In this document: piece after piece, positions 1 through 11,085 of the stretch | Numbering within the stretch: the stretch's first letter is position 1 | Layout: every line of letters starts with the position of its first letter | Origin: Bactericera cockerelli | Lineage: Eukaryota; Arthropoda; Insecta; Hemiptera; Triozidae | Length of the DNA stretch: 64,000 bases | Direction: 5' to 3' | Assembly: GCA_024516035.1 (NCBI GenBank) | Contig: CM044959.1 | Span: forward strand, 19,488,525 to 19,552,524 | Made by a program: the position numbers and the translations under genes | Notes under the pieces: model-generated | Database searches by the model: none | What the model saw: the letters and a program-made list of their open reading frames with translations, nothing else | Told to the model about the DNA's origin: nothing

Positions 1-108
1 AACCACTCAAACTAATTTTACTAAATCTACGCTGAAACCGGGACTTGAACCATCGACCTCCAGGTTACAAGTCTGCCGCCTTATCGATCAAGCTACTGAG
101 TTCGGTTT
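1..108 (-). repeat. SINE family A (tRNA-derived), cut by window edge
   Basis: On the minus strand this reads as a tRNA-like head with an A-box-like AGCTTGATCGATAAGG and a B-box-like GGTTCAAGTCC, followed by the body seen in about 13 other copies in the window. The continuation at 109-180 matches 19711-19795 next to another copy, so the two may belong to one larger composite repeat. It is not a functional tRNA, because no acceptor stem closes. Confidence 0.85.
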
Positions 109-134
109 ACTCTCCTTATCTTACATCTATGGGC

Positions 135-345
135 ATATTGGAAACCTATTTAGTTTTTGGCATCGTCTACATTATGTCTCCACACTCCATGCTCTACTGT
201 GATTCCCATTTTTCTGGCATGTTTTTCTACTTGATCGAACCCACTCATTCTTGGTCTTCCTCTTGGTCTCGAACCCTTGGGTGTTTCTTCTATCACTTTC
301 TTTAGTTGACTTTCATCTTCCTTCCAAACAGTCATGTGCCATCCA
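135..345 (-). pseudogene. LINE reverse-transcriptase C-terminal fragment
   Basis: A minus-strand frame of about 60 codons (150-335) contains GSRPRGRPRMSGFDQVEKH and ends soon after. The [K/R]RPRGRPR..W.DQV-type motif is the usual C-terminal tail of endonuclease/reverse-transcriptase polyproteins of insect and arthropod non-LTR retrotransposons. No fingers/palm motifs (such as FADD) are present, so only the 3' end was retained. It sits directly upstream, in its own orientation, of the SINE A copy at the window edge. Clade cannot be told from this piece. Confidence 0.6.
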
Positions 346-1377
346 TCTTAAACGCCTGCTCCTAGCGTGTGTCACTATATGTGGTAGATAGTAGAGGATT
401 CTTATTTCTTGGATTTCCTACTTCTCCATATTTCATCTCCTTGAATTGGCCCATAAATTCTCCGGAATAAAATATTCAGCCTCTATTTTTACCAAGTCTA
501 TTTTAGTCTTCGGGTTTGATCTTTCTACCCACAAAACTAATATAACTATAACTACACAACAAGCACACGGACTCGAAGTCGGTAGCGAAGTTATCGCTAA
601 ATTACGCTAACCAAGTTGCTTGAAATGGCAACGTTGAATTCATCTGTAGTGCTATCTAGTGTTGAACAGCCGTACTTTTAGCATTTCTTGTATTTTTAAA
701 GAATAAAAATCAATGGGATTTCTTCTCTTCAGACTCGTGTAGATTCACCCGACAACAACTAGATGGCAGCGCGCATTATTCTTACATTTGGAGTGGTGTG
801 AAGTCTGTTAGTCTCTGGTGAAATAAATACAATATCGTCAAAATATTACAGGGTTCATAAAAAACACAACGAATTGTTGAAAAAATCAGTTTAATACCCT
901 CAAAAAATCAGTTTGATCTTACTTGAGCCTTTCAAATTTTTGTTCGACGTCTCGGGCCTCAGGCAAATGCGTCTATGACATAAGTATTGTAACATGAAAG
1001 TCCTAGTTTTATTTGGTTGGGATATACCTACCAATCCCAGTAGCCTCACCATGTTGTTACCTAATAAGAACTTGGCCCATCAGATTATCTACCTGAAAAC
1101 GCTTTTATTATCATAATACATTATTGTGATCGCATTTTCAAATAGGTAAATGAGCAAAACATCAAAGCACTGCTGAGAATCTGAACCTCCAAGCATCCAT
1201 GGAGCAGCTGGATTTGTAGTATAATAGCGCCTCCACCACCTGACTATAAAACAATGCTTGCGTACCGAACATAAGAATGTAAATACGAATTGAAACATCT
1301 TTTTTGAAAATTTAGATGTAATTAATATGTCATTCAAACAACTACAACATGGTCAAATGATGGATAAAATCACAATT
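346..1377. other. No gene recognised
   Basis: AT-rich sequence with scattered stops in all frames. A short minus-strand open frame at 1089-1337 has no recognisable motif. Nothing else is supported. Confidence 0.6.
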
Positions 1378-1513
1378 AGATAGCTTGATCGATAAGGCGG
1401 CGGACTTGTAAGCTGGAGGTCGGTGGTACAAGTCCCGGTTTCAACGTAGATTTAATGAAGCGAGTTTGAGTAATTGTTATATCACGACAGTGATTTACTC
1501 AAATATGATAACT
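1378..1513 (+). repeat. SINE family A copy
   Basis: Plus-strand copy: AGCTTGATCGATAAGGCGG, then a diverged B box (GGTACAAGTCC), then the body ending in the shared GTGATTTACTC..ATGATAAC tail, followed by an A-rich stretch. Confidence 0.85.
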
Positions 1514-1963
1514 TAATTTAAAAAAAAGGAAAAAAAAGAAGATAGGAACCTCTCTCGAAAAAAAAAAATATTTCATGGCCAAATATTTTGGAGAAAAAAA
1601 AAGAAATAACACAAATCAATATTTTTCTTTGCACGACTGTACTTAGTCCTTTCCTCGTTCGAAAGAGAAAATTGGCAAACCGACATTACTAGCCGAAGGC
1701 AGAGTTGGTAACAAGATTGTTACATCACCTGGCTTGTAACAAGATGCCAAAATACTTGCCAAGTGTCAACTATGCAACAAGAAGTACTAGATCTGGTTTT
1801 GATGTAAAAATAATGTGCATGGAGAGACTTTTCAAGTTACATACAAGGTGTCTACGGTCCCATGTTCTTCATAGAAAATTTCAGATCAAATTTCAGAGGA
1901 CATTGAAGAAGATATTGAGAAAAATGCAAAAAGCATATTATTTTTATAATAATAAAACTCTTT
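1514..1963. other. No gene recognised
   Basis: A-rich tracts (1520-1600) after the SINE tail. An 86-codon open frame at 1705-1965 has no recognisable domain. Confidence 0.5.
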
Positions 1964-2165
1964 AGTGGAAGGTAACCACTGGGCGAGGTTAATGCTTAAA
2001 GCATTTTCTACCACCTAAAAATCAGAGTCTTATTATTATGTGGTCACAAACTCAAATTAATGAGGAAAAATTCATGCACTGGGTGGGATTCGAACCAACG
2101 GATCCCTACGCTACCTGGATTAACAGACTAGCGCGTTAACCACTTGACTACCAGTGTCACAAAAG
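1964..2165 (-). repeat. SINE family B (tRNA-derived)
   Basis: Minus strand: tRNA-like head with GTCAAGTGGTTAACGCGCTAG (A-box region) and GGTTCGAATCC (perfect B box). The body contains the 'gtgaccacataataataagactc' region and ends in GGTTACCTTCCACTA. Related copies are at 28923-29135, 29465-29545 (fragment) and 60838-60988, all minus. Confidence 0.8.
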
Positions 2166-2530
2166 CATAATAAACAGTCACAAAATGATACGTACTTATA
2201 TTTTGCATGGGATTAGAATTTTAATCTTTATTGCCTTTTTTAATTTCAAATCTAACTAATTAAATTACCCTTTGCGCTTTATTGCCAATCTAATTAAAAA
2301 GAATCATTGTCCTCCGAAAAATGATTATTTTTAGTCTTTGAATATCCCCCAGACTTGATTCTGAAATTTTCTATACATTTTTTTTTTGATGATTCCATTA
2401 CTTTCCATCATCATCATCATAGGGTGGCGCCATCGTGAACGATGGTAGCAAGACAGTGGAGGAATGACTCAGCACTTCTACCACTGTCTTTACAAGGAGG
2501 CTAATAATTGACAAGGGCCCCCCAGAACCA
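2166..2530. other. AT-rich spacer with a small hairpin
   Basis: No gene seen. A 10-bp perfect inverted repeat AAGACAGTGG / CCACTGTCTT (about 2450-2491, loop about 22 nt) and a short CAT-rich run (2407-2420) lie just before the minisatellite. Confidence 0.5.
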
Positions 2531-3636
2531 AGCCAATGCTGGTCTACTCCCTGTTTGGAGTCCCCCAGCCAGACTGCTGGTCTACTCCCTGTTTATAGTC
2601 CCCAGCCAGACCGCTGGTCTACTCCCTGTTTATAGTCCCCCAGTCAGACTGCTGGTCTACTCCCTGTTTGTAATCCCTCAGCCAGACTGCTGGTCTACTC
2701 CTGTTTATAGTCCCCCAGCCAGACTGCTGGTCTACTCCCTGTTTATAGTCCCTCAGCCAGACTGCTGGTCTACTCCCTGTTTATAGTCCCCCAGCCAGAC
2801 TGCTGGTCTACTCCCTGTTTATACTCCCCCAGCCAGGCTGCTGGTCTACACCCTGTTTATAGTCCCCCAGCCAGACTGCTGGTCTACTCCCTGTTTAAAT
2901 TCCCCCAGCCAGACTGCTGGTCTACTCCCTGTTTATACTCCCCAGCCAGGCTGCTGGTCTACACCCTGTTTATAGTCCCCAGCCAGACCGCTGGTCTACT
3001 CCTGTTTATAGTCCCCCAGCCAGACTGCTGGTCTACTCCCTGTTTATAGTCCCCCAGCCAGACTGCTGGTCTACTCCCTGTTTATAGTCCCCCAGCCAGA
3101 CTGCTGGTCTACTCCCTGTTTATAGTCCCCCAGCTAGACTGCTGGTCTACTCCCTGTTTATAGTCCCCCAGCCAGACTGCTGGTCTACTCCCTGTTTATA
3201 GTCCCCCAGCCAGACTGCTGGTCTACTCCCTGTTTATAGTCCCCCAGCTAGACTGCTGGTCTACTCCCTGTTTATAGTCCCCCAGCCAGACTGCTGGTCT
3301 ACTCCCTGTTTATAGTCCCCCAGCCAGACTGCTGGTCTACTCCCTGTTTATAGTCCCCCAGCCAGACTGCTGGTCTACTCCCTGTTTAAAGTCCCCCAGC
3401 CAGACTGCTGGTCTACTCCCTGTTTATAGTCCCCCAGCCAGACTGCTGGTCTACTCCCTGTTTATAGTCCCCCAGCCAGACTGCTGGTCTACTCCCTGTT
3501 TATAGTCCCCCAGCCAGACTGCTGGTCTACTCCCTGTTTATAGTCCCCCAGCCAGACTGCTGGTCTACTCCCTGTTTATAGTCCCCCAGCCAGACTGCTG
3601 GTCTACTCCCTGTTTTAAAGTCCCCCAGCTAGACTC
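2531..3636. repeat. Minisatellite, 38-bp unit, about 29 copies
   Basis: Tandem units that each contain AGCCAGACTGCTGGTCTACT and CCCTGTTTATAGTCCCCC. Copies are close to identical. A few lose one base or carry TATACTCC, TTAAAGTC or AGCTAGAC variants, and some variants recur at regular spacing, which suggests higher-order duplication. One-base deletions break every reading frame, so the open frame over the first copies (2508-2786) is not coding. The whole array is not explained by any flanking gene. Confidence 0.95.
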
Positions 3637-4136
3637 TACAGGATAAGGAAAGCAAAAACTTGGCCACCCTGTTTCTACCTACTTGATAATACGTAATAAG
3701 GTTTACATCCTTCTATTTTCTATTCGTTCGGTTCTAGAAATAATCGGAATCACTCCACTCTTTTCTAACAAAGGCGTATAAAGTGCCCAACATAATATCT
3801 AAAGAAAATCATGTGAGTGTGGGTAGTTGACATGACAACGTCCCTGGACAGGCGGGGGTGTTTGTTTCCTTTAGAAAAAATTGAACAACTACCGTCTTTT
3901 TGGAGTTTTCTTTTTTAGTGACATATCTCGTCTCAGGAATCGTTTAGGATTGCTCAAAAGCTTCATAAAATTCAAGGCATGTCCGTAATCCGTTTCTACC
4001 TTCAACTAAAGGGTCTAGTACTCTAGTATTATTAGTTGTTAAAAAAAAAAAAAAATGAAAAAAATTGGTGTGGTGAGTGAGTGAAATCCTGTGGAATTGT
4101 TTGCTGCCTCCATTTATAATAGGCGCACTCTTTTCA
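3637..4136. other. No gene recognised
   Basis: Unique-looking AT-rich sequence with an A-run at 4040-4053. Short open frames have no recognised motif. Confidence 0.5.
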
Positions 4137-4230
4137 TGTTCAGGAAATGGCCAGAAATCCGTCGATACCAAGCTCGCCGGCAGGCAGGCGCTCGTCAAGT
4201 ATTACTCGCCAGCAGGCCTTTATACCTACA
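4137..4230. repeat. Dispersed repeat, copy 1 (shared with 25855-25945)
   Basis: Contains ACCAAGCTCGCCGGCAGGC and GCGCTCGTCAAGTA. The same block recurs at 25870-25920 in the same orientation with a few changes. Nature unknown; possibly a short end of a transposon or SINE. Confidence 0.55.
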
Positions 4231-4309
4231 ACAGAGCACTTGCACTTGCCGGAAACAATTAATATTGAAAATCAAAAGCAGCTCTGATGGGCAACTGGGC
4301 ACGGGAGGC

Positions 4310-4412
4310 GCCTCATTGAGTCCCGTCTGGATTTGTCCCTTTTTGTCGATGCTTCATTGAGTCCCAAGATTTGGAACGGTTGAAGTTATCGTACCACTCA
4401 TTGAGTCCCGTA
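4310..4412. repeat. CATTGAGTCCC direct repeats, 3 copies
   Basis: CTCATTGAGTCCCG occurs near 4312, in the variant form TTCATTGAGTCCCA near 4352, and near 4397, spaced about 40-45 bp. Short degenerate tandem repeat. Confidence 0.6.
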
Positions 4413-4779
4413 CATAATTAATACCTATTTTTCCATATACATAAACTTGTACATAGAAGATCATATTATTTGTCAGTCAGTTGGGTCAGTCCTCCTCTAA
4501 AAAATTAGAACACTCTTTTCATTTCTTATTAAGAATTCTTGTTTTTATTTTTATTCATAAATGAAAATGAAATTATTGTCTATTGGAATTTGATGCGTAA
4601 GTGAATTTTTTGTTAGAGGAATTTTGTAGTTAGATAGGGTTAGGTAAAGTTAACAAGGTGAGATTGCACGATAAATTTTTGACTTCAGTTTGTCGGGTAG
4701 GATGGTTGGGTGAGGGGCTTAGGTTAGGCTCAATGAGTGTACGTCCACTGGGCACAGTACCCCGTTCTTCAAACTTGGG
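4413..4779. other. No gene recognised
   Basis: AT-rich sequence, nothing recognised. Confidence 0.5.
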
Positions 4780-4859
4780 GAAATATTTTGTAAAATAATG
4801 AAATATTTTGTGAAATAATGAAATATTTTGTGAAATAATGAAATATTTTGAAAAATAAT
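4780..4859. repeat. Tandem repeat, 20-bp unit x4
   Basis: Four consecutive units of GAAATATTTTGTGAAATAAT, the first with TAAAATAAT and the last with AAAAATAAT. Confidence 0.9.
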
Positions 4860-4879
4860 AATATACTATGGTGAAATCG

Positions 4880-4930
4880 TCTCCAGCAATCAAACAACTT
4901 GGCCAAGGTGTGAAGAACGCCCTATACAAA
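4880..4930 (-). repeat. Short dispersed repeat shared with 19437-19490
   Basis: Reverse complement contains CTTTGTATAGGGCGTTCTTC followed by ACACCTTGGCC. Position 19437-19490 reads CTTTGTATAGGCGTTCTTC, ACACCTCGGCC on the plus strand. Confidence 0.5.
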
Positions 4931-5071
4931 GAAAGAGAGAATTTTCTAGTTTGCTGAAATCTTCCAGAATTCTGAACTCTGAGATATTGCCAATACAGCT
5001 TATACAGCACGTCACGACTGAATGGCATCTAAATATTATTGACCCTAGCCTGGTATCCAGATATTTATATC

Positions 5072-5152
5072 TAAAAAAAAAAAAAAAAAAAAAAAAAATA
5101 CTTATGAAGAAGAAGAAGAAAAAAAAAGAAAAAAAAAAAAAAAAAAAAAAAA
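5072..5152. repeat. Two long A-runs (simple sequence)
   Basis: Long A-homopolymer at 5072-5098 and A/G-rich run at 5101-5152. Poly-Lys and poly-Phe open frames across it are artefacts. This may be the tail of an old retrocopy. Confidence 0.8.
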
Positions 5153-6224
5153 ACTGGACCTTGTTGTCTTTGGCCAAGGTGAAGCTGGTCGTGAGGACCA
5201 GAGTTCTTGAATACTATGCTGTGTTGGTGCTTTCAGGAATATTCTTAGGTATAATACATTGACATACATGCATAACAACAAAAACACAAAGCATGTAGGT
5301 ACGTCACTATTAGCTTAAAAATTCCTTCAGTAGTAAGAATGTTATGTTAATTTTTATCTATTTACCAAATGTATTATGTAATATTTAAGTATGTATATTT
5401 TATCATAATATTGTAGATATACCCCATACACGTAAATGCAATACTCAATAGTACGAGTATTATTGCGATCCATAAATAAATAAAAAAGGTACACTGCAAG
5501 TACATAATGGATAATTATGTACCTACAGTCGTACATGTTCCACAACAAGTAATTATATTATAGTTAATTATAAATAAATAGGGGCTCCAGCTCCAGATCA
5601 AAAAAAAAAAAAAAAAAAAAATCGAATGAACTACGTCATACACTAACCGGTTCAAAAATTTAACCAAGGTTGAGTATTTTTCAAAGAAAATTACTTCCAA
5701 TTAGTTTATAGTCTAAAGTTTCATAAAAAGTCAAGTTCTAAAATTAGAAATTCTAAAATTTGGAGGTGTAAGTTTTTATTTTAATTCCCCTAGAACAAAG
5801 TTCATGTGACAAAACACGGTTTGAAAAAATGCTCTTTATATTATTATCACAAGATCGTAATCACGCAAATACCTACATTCTAATGACGTATTAGCAAAGG
5901 ATATACGACTAAATAATATTTTTACTTTAATAATATCTACATTCATTATTAATTTGGTATTTGTCACAAGTCACATGTAGAAATATAAGCAAACCATAAA
6001 GTAGGAAGTACCTCGGCTATTCCCAACTAGGTATCCTCTATGATTTATGTACATATCTAAATAAATTAATATCATAGCAAAAGGACTACCAAAAAAACAA
6101 CGATATTTTTCAACCGCTTTTAATGAATTCCTAGTTTTCAACAAGAAAAAAAACACAAGTTCCAATGAGTTTAGACAGTTATTTTTTAATTGGTCAAACT
6201 AAGAATATCTCCGAATCTAAAAAT
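5153..6224. other. No gene recognised
   Basis: AT-rich with another A-run at 5601-5621. Short frames lack any known motif. Confidence 0.5.
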
Positions 6225-6362
6225 AAACAACAAGTCATTACCAAAACAAATTTCAACTTGCTCACAGAAATATTATCACCCGCGGTGGAATCGAACCTAG
6301 GTCAAATTTTACCTAATACCATGAACGATGGTCAACCGCTTTAGTCAAATAAGGTGAACCAA
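6225..6362 (-). repeat. tRNA-like SINE head (unclassified)
   Basis: On the minus strand a B box GGTTCGATTCC sits 60-70 bp from the head start, followed by CACCGCGGGTGATAATATTT. No cloverleaf closes. Only one copy is seen in the window. Confidence 0.5.
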
Positions 6363-6483
6363 CTCTTCATTTGAAGTTTCATAATAATAATCATAATGGT
6401 ATAATAAGAAGGGTAACTAGACCCACCAAGGATGAAGTTAACATTTTGTTACGAATTTTAAATTTAAAGTATTGCAAAGCTTT

Positions 6484-6650
6484 TTTTTCGGTTTAACATC
6501 GCTTTCAACTGGTTGGTCATATCATGACGGGGGTGTTACCCTCCATTCGCAGGAAACTCACAAACCTACTACCCACATTAACCCCACCCAGCCCAGCAAC
6601 ACGAAGTCTTAACCTCGCTGGACGTTGCTTAAAACACTTTGAGCCCATGA
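6484..6650 (-). repeat. 5S-rRNA-headed SINE (SINE3-like), partial
   Basis: Minus-strand copy. The 3' body (GGTAACACCCCCGTCATGAT..., ending AGCGATGTTAAA) is at 6484-6600. Part of the 5S-like head follows (AGCAACGTCCAGCGAGGTTAAG on the minus strand, matching the 5S internal promoter region). The head 5' end is lost after about 6640. Confidence 0.65.
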
Positions 6651-7329
6651 ATACCATATATGACCCTCAGCTGACTTTTCATAAGAGACATGAGTACCAT
6701 ATATAACCCTCACCCAACATTGCTCTGAGGACATGAGTACCCTCTGTGGTATTCACGACCTTCCTTACTTTGACGACACGAATACTCTCCACGGTATTCG
6801 TTTCTATGTATTTTGTATGGGAAATAGGTTCTAGTGGTCCCTGGGAACAATGTATGAGTGTTGGGTTCTGAAATTTGTGTAAATTAGGGTGGATATATAG
6901 GCATGGAATCTGGGGGGTGATTACTCCATATGGTACTCAGTTTTAACTATTGGAATAATGAAAAACAGGTGAGATTTTTTTTACAATTATTGAAACACTG
7001 CTGAAAAGAACAACTTTATTGAATAACTAATTATATGAAGACAAAATAAATTCACAAAATTTGTATGTTCCTTATAATATGGGAACCCCCATCGAAAAAA
7101 AAAAACAAATTTACCAAAGAATCAAATGAGCACATTGTATTTTGCTTATATTAGCAATATGGTACTCGTGTCTTTTGATGCAGATTTATCACAAGGGACA
7201 TGAGTACCATATTTGGTACTCAAAGAAAAAGGTCAATAACTCATAAAGTATAAAAGTTACAGCCGAAAATTGTAAATGTATCGAATTTTTTTTGATAAAA
7301 TACACCATATTTTAAAATAAAAAAATGTT
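6651..7329. other. Spacer with degenerate ATGAGTACCATA repeats
   Basis: ACATGAGTACC(ATA) recurs near 6689, 6731 and 7199, with GTACC/GTATTC variants between. No gene is seen. Confidence 0.5.
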
Positions 7330-7475
7330 GGTCCGACGGGTGCACAAGCCATATTTTGGCTTGGTCCCAGTAACCACTCTCCAATTCTAGCTTCGGGGCT
7401 CAAAGTGTTAACTTCGGTGATCCTACGAAAACCAGTGCTTTCAACTTTTCCACAGTGCGCCGTCGACGCAACCGA
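7330..7475 (-). repeat. 5S-like SINE head fragment
   Basis: Plus strand GTTAACTTCGGTGATCCTAC then GAAAACCAGTGCTTTCAAC is the reverse complement of the 5S rRNA 5' half pattern also seen in the copies at 10990-11060 and 59690-59750. The body domain is missing. Confidence 0.55.
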
Positions 7476-7559
7476 CGCAACGCTAGCAAGCAAAGTTTTC
7501 AGTGTGTAGGATTTGATCTCATTTGATTCTAAAGAAAAATCGGAGCATGAAACGTTGCG

Positions 7560-7632
7560 AGACACTTCGCTATACTACGTCACGAGACACTTCGCTACGT
7601 CACGAGACACTTCGCTACGTCACGAGACATAA
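7560..7632. repeat. Tandem repeat about 19-24 bp x3
   Basis: CACGAGACACTTCGCTACGT repeated at 7581-7630, the first unit longer with an extra CTATACTA block. Confidence 0.85.
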
Positions 7633-8589
7633 TGTTGCACTCAAAGGAGTCAGTAAGCATCCCAGCTTTAAGTTTCATTTTTCCTGATCTAGAAGAAGAA
7701 GAGAACACAGGCCACTGAAGACGCGAAGCCACGCAACAAGACAACAAAGACGATCTCTCTCATGCATTTCTTTATGTAATACAAATATGAACAAAGTGAA
7801 CAACCACCCATTAAAGTTCTGAAACTCTGTCTCGTCCTTTGTCCTCTGCACTAGGAACAAGTCTTGAAGGTCTGCCGGATTCTGGGAGACGATCTCCAAG
7901 AGACAGGGACTGGTAAGTCTGGTTTTGCTTGGTAAGTCAAATGCACCAGTTGTATGGAGTTGACGTTTTATTTTTCACAACTAAATCATTTATCCCATAA
8001 AATATATAAGAACTGTTCGACTGCTGGAGTAAAGGAACTTTTCAGTCTTACCTCGGCAGTATAAACAAGGTATATTCTATTCTATTCACACCATCATGAC
8101 AAGTCTGGACACAAGTCTCAAAAGATACATTTTAATGTTATTATTATTATTACAGATCATGGTTGCTTAAAATCAAAATAGGTATATTATACTTCTGAGT
8201 GCGGGTCTGGTCATTATTATCTCATTATTATGAATATTTATTATGATTTAAAAAAAAAAAAAAAACACCACACATCTATGTAGCTTTTATATTTTGACTG
8301 AGCCAAAACAAGTTACGAATTCAAACTGCACCCTATCAAGACCCTAGAGCGTTGGGTGGAAATCCAGTCCAGACTACAGCTCGGATTCGTTACGTCACAG
8401 AAGTGGAAAGCCAGTTCACTATTCCGGGTATCCTTGGCAATGACTGCGCTGATCAAATCACTACAGGTTCACAGAATCCAGTTTAACCTATGCAGTTCTC
8501 TGGTAGAACGTCTTTGGAACTTCTACCTATCTATGACAACTATTCCATAGGACTCACGTTTCGTGACATGTAAACTTTTACCCGGGGAG
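7633..8589. other. No gene; contains a copy of dispersed repeat I
   Basis: At about 8010-8090, on the minus strand, the sequence AGAATAGAATATACCTTGTT plus TACTGCCGAGGTAAGACTG matches blocks at 27340-27480 and 58890-58975. The rest is featureless, with an A-run at 8250-8266. Confidence 0.5.
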
Positions 8590-8668
8590 AGGATCAAAAT
8601 GTCTAGCTGGGGAATATATCAAGATGTCTAGCTGGGGAGTAGACCAAGATGTCTAGCTGGGGCTGGAC
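8590..8668. repeat. Tandem repeat about 26 bp x3
   Basis: AAGATGTCTAGCTGGGG three times (first unit AAAATGTCTAGCTGGGG), with GGATC/ATATC/AGACC spacers. Confidence 0.85.
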
Positions 8669-8684
8669 ATATTAGTCGCTGGCC

Positions 8685-8740
8685 GACTATTAGTTCCGCA
8701 TTGGCACATTGACATCACCGAGCCTGGGTTGGGCCGGAAT
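8685..8740 (-). repeat. Fragment of shared SINE central domain
   Basis: Plus strand ACCGAGCCTGGGTTGGGCCGG matches the central domain found in the 5S-headed SINEs (for example 10960-10985). Confidence 0.45.
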
Positions 8741-9899
8741 TAAAATAGTGATTTTTTGAAGACAACTTATTTAAAAGTTTGAGAAAGACTGCTAACTTCG
8801 AGTTCAGTACTGGCAATGGCACCCTTGGGAAACAGCAGGGCCTTATTTCACTTTCGATATCCCCAAATTTCGTGCAAATAAACCCATCAGAGTGTGTTGT
8901 TTGTTAGTTGCAAGGGAGATTCTGGGATTAGATGAGAGTGAGAAAGCTTTCTTGAAAGAAGCTCAAGGAGTCTCTTACAGAGGCCTGTCTAGACCAAAAA
9001 TTGTAACAAACCCTGAAAACTGCTCCTGTTCTTACAATTTACTTTGAGGGCTTTCAAGACAAGAGAATATTTCACCACCTTATGATCGGCCCTGAATGTA
9101 CTTTACACGTATAATTATTATTATTACTACTACTCAACCTACCTCAACGTTAAGATTTGCTCTTAACATTGTCAATAATTAGTATTTGTTCAATGACTAT
9201 TCGAATCAATGTTAAAACTAGGGGAATAAATACTTGTAGGTATTTAGCGTCTTTACTCGCTAAGTGTAGGAAACTGCGTATATAATCAGAAAAAAACAAG
9301 TTAGAGTTTGTCATATTATCAATAAAACTATTGTTGTCGTTTAATCGTTATCTCAGGTACTGAGGAGATAGTGCTAGAGTACTGATGTACAATTTGATCA
9401 GTATGAATAAGAATCAAGGTTGACAAAGACTAGTAAATTGCTGAATGTTTTCAACACCAATCTTAAATCGCGCGCTTTAAAATTAGTAGATAACACCTAC
9501 AAAGAAACCAAAGTTAAAAAAAAAAAAAAAATGCACTCTAAGGGGAAAAACACACTTGACAGGAAAATTCGAGTCCTTTATCAGAAATTATGAAATTTTT
9601 ATCATCGAATTTATTTTTATTTAATTTAGGTGCCTACCAACCAACCTACTTTTGAGATTTTGCTGAAGTCTAAAATCTAAACGGAACTATATTGCTAGGT
9701 CCAAACTAAGTCCCTATTCTGTGTCAGCCTATATCATTTGCAAAAAAGAGACAGCGTCTTCTGTCTAATCTTCAGGTCTTAACTTTAATCATTACTCATC
9801 TGGTTTCCTTTTTAGGATGTGATACTGACTTCTACAGGAGAAAGTGCCTCCGCTGTAAAAAAATAAAAAAACTTTGCTAATTATTATTATTATTTTTTT
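8741..9899. other. No gene recognised
   Basis: Nothing supported. A-run at 9516-9530. Confidence 0.5.
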
Positions 9900-10100
9900 T
9901 GGGGGAAGAGGTTATATCTAGACGGTTTTACCCTCTATTTGCTGGAAACTTACCATTGAGCTACCCACATTAACCTCACCCAGCCTGGGATGGACCGGGA
10001 ACAGTCAGCATCACGAACGTTCAAATTATATTATAACTGTCACCCACTGTTCTATCAAGATCAACAACTTTTCCAAACTCGCTGCACGTTTCTTAACATC
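9900..10100 (-). repeat. 5S-headed SINE, degenerate
   Basis: Plus strand: GTTTTACCCTCTATTTGCTG, then GAAACTTACC, TTAACCTCACCCAGCCTGGG and a diverged 5S-like part (CACCCACTG...CTCGCTGCACGTTTCTTAAC). Order matches 59500-59768. Confidence 0.6.
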
Positions 10101-10380
10101 AGTGACTAGAGTTAACAAGAACTGGTGCATGGTGTTGCATGAAATCAACGTCTCATCTTTAACTGTAATTTATTACAGTAGGTACTTTGTGGCACTTATT
10201 ATTTATGGTCATGAAGTCATGACATGGCATTCTTACGACCGACGTAGAGCGGAATATTTAAAGTATCAAAAATTAAGTAGCAATGTTATAATTATTATAT
10301 AATTGATATGTAATCTTGTTTAATTGTATATTGGGCTCGCCCGTTAATAAATATAAATAAGAAATTATAAATTTACTATA
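10101..10380. other. No gene recognised
   Basis: Short open frame at 10102-10302 without motif; AT-rich. Confidence 0.45.
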
Positions 10381-10745
10381 CAGCCTCCGTGGCGTAACGG
10401 TTGTGACTACTGCCCGTAGTCCAGAGATCCTGTTGGATTCCCGGTCGGAGCAGACTTTTCGCACAGAAAATTTTGTTCCCTCCGAACACGGGAGACTGGC
10501 AATTCCGGCCCTACCCAGGCTGGGTGAGGTTAATACGGATGGCTGGTACGATTCTCAGCGAATGGAGGGTAAAACCCCCGTATTAATCCAGGACGTTAAA
10601 TTAAGTAGAATCGTTGGCGTTAGGAAGGGCATCCAGCCGTAAAAATGTGCCAAAACCAACCAACCTCAACCATGAGGTTGAACAACGTCGACCCTGCTTA
10701 AGCGGGATAAGACAGAGCAAAAGAAGAAAGAAGAAGAAGATAAAT
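10381..10745 (+). repeat. SINE family D: tRNA head, shared core, L2-type tail (near full length)
   Basis: About 365 bp in three modules. The head at 10383-10455 is tRNA-like (CCGTGGCGTAACGGTTGTGA, diverged B box TTGGATTCCC). A middle part at 10505-10585 (ACCCAGGCTGGGTGAGGTTA ... GAATGGAGGGTAAAACCCCC) is shared with the 5S-headed SINEs. The tail from 10613 (GGCGTTAGGAAGGGCATCCA ...) resembles the 3' end seen on many L2/CR1-type LINEs and their partner SINEs. It ends in an AAGAAGAAG microsatellite. Other copies are partial, at 23713-24005, 26640-26712 and 32425-32535. Confidence 0.75.
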
Positions 10746-10839
10746 TATAAATTTATAAGACTATCACCTTAGTTGGTGAGACCCAGTATTAGCGGCCGGT
10801 GGGAAAATGTTTTATTGTTGCTGCCACATAAACCGCATT

Positions 10840-11085
10840 TTTTTTTTAATTTGGGTTTAATGTCATTTTTAACTAATGCATGGTCATTTCACGACGGGTG
10901 TTACCCTCCAGTCGCAGGAAACTCACAAACCAGCTACCCACATTAAACTCTCCCAGCCTGGGTTGGGCCGGAATGCCAGCATCACGAAGTTTTCACCTCG
11001 CTGGACGTTGGTTAACTTCTGTAATCCTACGAGAACCGGTGCATTCAACGCGCCATCGTCGCTGGCTATAATCCGCATTAAAATG
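10840..11085 (-). repeat. 5S-rRNA-headed SINE (SINE3-like), near full length
   Basis: Minus-strand element. In plus-strand order: TTTTTTTTTAATTTGGGTTT (tail), CATGGTCATTTCACGACGGG, TTACCCTCCAGTCGCAGGAA, the core CTCCCAGCCTGGGTTGGGCC, then the 5S-like head: ACCTCGCTGGACGTTGGTTA, ACTTCTGTAATCCTACGAGA, ACCGGTGCATTCAACGCGCC. The head aligns to eukaryotic 5S rRNA in antisense (known 5S: ...AATACATCGGTTCTCGTCC GATCACCGAA...). Confidence 0.75.

Noticed and set aside
2531..3636. CRISPR array
   Set aside because: Units are contiguous with no unique spacers, in eukaryotic DNA.
4951..5262. Lys-rich open frame
   Set aside because: Created by A-homopolymers.
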